Positions 6,233 through 7,665 of a stretch of 7,665 bases of DNA are shown piece after piece. Each line of letters opens with the position of its first letter. The first letter of the stretch is position 1. The stretch covers positions 1 through 7,665 of the forward strand of contig JAFYNU010000128.1 of NCBI GenBank assembly GCA_017547975.1. The letters are read 5' to 3'. The stretch is from Clostridia bacterium (GTDB taxonomy: Bacteria; Bacillota; Clostridia; Oscillospirales; QAMX01). A model generated the notes under the pieces. That model saw only the letters and a program-made list of their open reading frames with translations, searched no databases and had not been told where the DNA came from. The translations under genes were made by a program, and so were the position numbers.

Positions 6233-7269
6233 TATTCCTCAATAACCGGATAGTCCGGCTTTTCTGGTTTTCCACTGGCAATAGAGGCAATGGCGGCAGC
6301 ACATACGCATACCGTTTTCACGCCCTCAATGCCCTCGTGACAGACCTTTTTCCCAAAGAGAATGGCCTCGCACATATCCTGGATTTCCTCCAGTGCATTG
6401 TGGGAATTGATATCCACCTTGTATTCGCTTTCGGAAATCACCTTGTTTTCGTCTCTGGTATAGACTAAAACGGTGTCCTCCACGTTGTTGGCCTCGATGG
6501 TGCCCTTTGTACCGAAGATCAAGGTTTTCATTGAGTATTTATATATATTCCCCAGGGAAGTCATCACCCGGCCGATGGCACCACCAGAAAACTTCATCAG
6601 GGTTTCACTGCAATCCTCCACTTCCCAATCTGTGCGGCAAAGCCGATTTCCGTAGGCAAATACTTCCTCCGGATCACCGATCATATAGCGAACCAGGTCA
6701 ATGGCATGGCATCCGCCGCAGGAGGTGGCGTGCCGGGGTGGATTTTTGCGCCAGTTTTCCGCCGGCAGGTCCTCGTGACAGCCATGTACGTATTGGGATT
6801 CCACGCAGAATACGTCACCGATGATGCCCGAATCCAAAAGTTCCTTGGCTTTTTGGAAGGCAGGGGAAAAACGGCAAATTTGTCCCACAAAGAAGCGTCT
6901 GCCATACTGCTTTGCGGCATTCATCATTTCGAGGGCTTCTTCCCGGGTCAATGTCAGGGGCTTTTCGCAAAGCACATCAATACCCAACTCGAAGGCTCGT
7001 ACCGCCATGGGCAGATGCATCACGTCCGGAGTGGAGAGTACTACTGCATCCAGTTCGACCGATTGCAGCATTTCCTCATAATCGGTAAACAGCGGTACGT
7101 CGGGAATTAATTCTTTTGGGAAATATTTCTTTCGGTATTCCCAGATTTCCTCTCCCTTTGGGTCGCATACCGCCACCAGGTTGGCATTGGGCGCCTTTAT
7201 TACACCGCTCACGTGTCCCTGACCGATACCACCCACGCCCACCACAGCAAAATTCAAGATATTTTTCAT
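6232..7269 (-). CDS. Gfo/Idh/MocA-family NAD(P)-dependent oxidoreductase
   Basis: A 345-residue cytosolic dehydrogenase of the family that oxidises or reduces sugars, inositols and related hydroxy compounds. The N-terminal Rossmann fold begins VVGVGGIGQGH (9-19, GxGxxG), and VAVCDP (32-37) ends its second strand. The family signature CEKPLTLT (101-108) supplies the active-site Lys103. GGCHAIDLVRYMIGDP (185-200) carries the usual His188/Asp191 pair in the C-terminal alpha/beta domain. The reading frame is open upstream to a TTG at 7284, but that codon overlaps the Shine-Dalgarno GGAG (7279-7282), which sits 9 nt from the ATG at 7269; I therefore start at 7269. The exact substrate cannot be told from sequence. 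It has its own promoter, overlapped by an inverted repeat, and shares a terminator with the HAD gene. Length and motifs are complete. Confidence 0.95.
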   Translation of the reverse strand: MKNILNFAVVGVGGIGQGHVSGVIKAPNANLVAVCDPKGEEIWEYRKKYFPKELIPDVPLFTDYEEMLQSVELDAVVLSTPDVMHLPMAVRAFELGIDVLCEKPLTLTREEALEMMNAAKQYGRRFFVGQICRFSPAFQKAKELLDSGIIGDVFCVESQYVHGCHEDLPAENWRKNPPRHATSCGGCHAIDLVRYMIGDPEEVFAYGNRLCRTDWEVEDCSETLMKFSGGAIGRVMTSLGNIYKYSMKTLIFGTKGTIEANNVEDTVLVYTRDENKVISESEYKVDINSHNALEEIQDMCEAILFGKKVCHEGIEGVKTVCVCAAAIASIASGKPEKPDYPVIEE

Positions 7270-7302
7270 TTTGATCCGCTCCAATTCTTCAATGATGGTA
7301 TG

Positions 7303-7331
7303 AGTATAGCAGATTTATTTGCATTTGAAAA
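7303..7331 (-). promoter_or_regulatory. Putative promoter of the oxidoreductase gene
   Basis: On the minus strand, -35 TTTTCA (7326-7331, four of six consensus bases) and -10 TATACT (7303-7308, five of six) have a 17-nt spacer. The predicted start near 7296 gives a leader of about 27 nt to the ATG at 7269. The weak -35 would suit positive or negative control through the inverted repeat that overlaps it. Confidence 0.6.
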
Positions 7332-7355
7332 GGATATTCTCCACTTCCTTTCAAA
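7324..7355. promoter_or_regulatory. Inverted repeat over the oxidoreductase -35 box, candidate operator
   Basis: The arms TTTGAAAAGGA (7324-7334) and TCCTTTCAAA (7346-7355) are inverted copies apart from one extra A in the first, with an 11-base centre. The left arm covers the putative -35 box. The size and position fit a dimeric transcription factor site. The regulator is not in the window and the family is not identifiable. Confidence 0.45.
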
Positions 7356-7463
7356 CAATCAGGCACACTACTCCTACGAAACAATGATTATCTCCTCCCC
7401 TTACACCTTTTCATGTAGCTTTCCTGATCCGTACTAAATTTAATAGCCTTCCTTCGAGTAGAT
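7356..7463. other. AT-richer intergenic stretch without a supported gene
   Basis: This spacer lies between the oxidoreductase promoter region and the structured DNA further right. I find no open frame with a convincing start site and no clear promoter on either strand. A short minus-strand reading frame after a GGGGAGGAG run is under 35 codons and has no other support. Confidence 0.5.
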
Positions 7464-7510
7464 CGACGTGTGAAGCAAACAGCCCGATGGGTCGTTTGCT
7501 TCACGCGTCG
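7464..7510. other. Long GC-rich hairpin
   Basis: A 17-bp stem (7464-7480 with 7494-7510; one G-U in the plus-strand RNA) encloses a 13-base loop that itself contains CCC-GAT-GGG (7483-7491). No T run follows on either strand, so it is not a simple terminator. It could be part of a structured RNA, a dispersed intergenic repeat or a protein-binding site; nothing in the window decides. Confidence 0.6.
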
Positions 7511-7521
7511 CGCCCGTCAGA

Positions 7522-7561
7522 GGGGGCCTTCCGAGCTTGCACAGACTTGGCTGCCTCCCCC
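7522..7561. other. G5/C5-clamped structured segment
   Basis: GGGGG (7522-7526) can pair with CCCCC (7557-7561), enclosing a 30-base stretch with only short internal pairings. It follows the hairpin at 7464-7510 directly, making a compact GC-rich block unlike the AT-richer DNA to its left. No coding potential is seen. Confidence 0.4.
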
Positions 7562-7571
7562 ACAAACAAAC

Positions 7572-7610
7572 TCCCCCCGGGTGCAGATTCTCTCATCCGC
7601 ACCCAGGGGG
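7572..7610 (-). terminator. Terminator-like hairpin after the right-edge gene
   Basis: A stem of about 12 bp formed by CCCCCCGGGTGC and GCACCCAGGGGG, with one position that pairs only as G-U on the minus strand, around a loop of about 15 bases. On the minus strand it is followed by AGTTTGTTTGT and lies about 6 nt after the stop codon of the partial gene at 7616-7665. The U tract is interrupted, so strength is uncertain. Confidence 0.6.
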
Positions 7611-7615
7611 CTTCT

Positions 7616-7665
7616 TCATTCTTCAAATTCCATCCCATCAACACCCGGAACCGGTTCATCTGTCA
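7616..7665 (-). CDS. C-terminal end of an unidentified gene, partial
   Basis: The minus strand from the right edge reads 15 codons, TDEPVPGVDGMEFEE, then TGA at 7616-7618. The acidic, Pro/Gly-containing tail resembles the end of a cytosolic protein but is too short to identify. Support comes from the terminator-like hairpin placed immediately after the stop and from the same orientation as most genes here. The other minus-strand frames meet stops within this stretch. Confidence 0.45.
   Translation of the reverse strand, partial: TDEPVPGVDGMEFEE

Noticed and set aside
7270..7284. Upstream TTG start at 7284 for the oxidoreductase, adding five residues
   Set aside because: The TTG overlaps the Shine-Dalgarno sequence serving the ATG at 7269, and the Rossmann fold begins normally from the later start.
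7213..7437. 74-codon plus-strand open frame running from the oxidoreductase gene into the intergenic region
   Set aside because: It starts antisense to the oxidoreductase gene and crosses its promoter. It has no Shine-Dalgarno sequence and no recognisable domain.

Overview
The window looks like chromosomal DNA from a Clostridia-type Firmicute, possibly of the gut Oscillospiraceae/Lachnospiraceae kind. The reasons are strong AGGAGG-like ribosome binding sites, near-consensus sigma-A promoters with 17-nt spacers, hairpin-plus-U-tract terminators after almost every gene, moderate to high G+C in the genes, and a FeoA-FeoB fusion. Taxonomy is inferred from style only. I see no mobile element, CRISPR array, rRNA or tRNA.

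Left part (1-3520), metal handling. A minus-strand CobW/COG0523 (G3E) GTPase runs off the left edge. Its GTPase domain is followed at once by at least five 20-residue repeats made almost only of His, Cys, Asp and Glu, encoded by a 60-bp tandem DNA repeat. Upstream of it on the same strand is a fused FeoA-FeoB ferrous-iron transporter. feoB has a perfect-consensus promoter whose start region is covered by a 20-bp palindrome resembling a DtxR/IdeR-type operator. A terminator and a separate promoter lie between the two genes, so they can be expressed independently.

Middle and right part (3529-7355), probable sugar or small-molecule metabolism. A 626-residue cytoplasmic protein with a probable six-hairpin glycosidase-like barrel is on the minus strand. 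It is divergent from a small HAD-superfamily hydrolase on the plus strand. The HAD gene converges on a Gfo/Idh/MocA-type NAD(P)-dependent oxidoreductase on the minus strand, and the two share a bidirectional terminator. Each of the three genes has its own promoter, so they are neighbours rather than an operon. A common catabolic role is only an inference from family membership.

Right edge (7356-7665). This is a non-coding stretch with a long GC-rich hairpin and a second G/C-clamped structure, then a terminator-like hairpin. After it come the last 15 codons of a minus-strand gene entering from outside the window.

The most notable item is the repeat-tailed GTPase at 1-921, followed by the palindrome at the feoB promoter and the inverted repeat over the oxidoreductase promoter.
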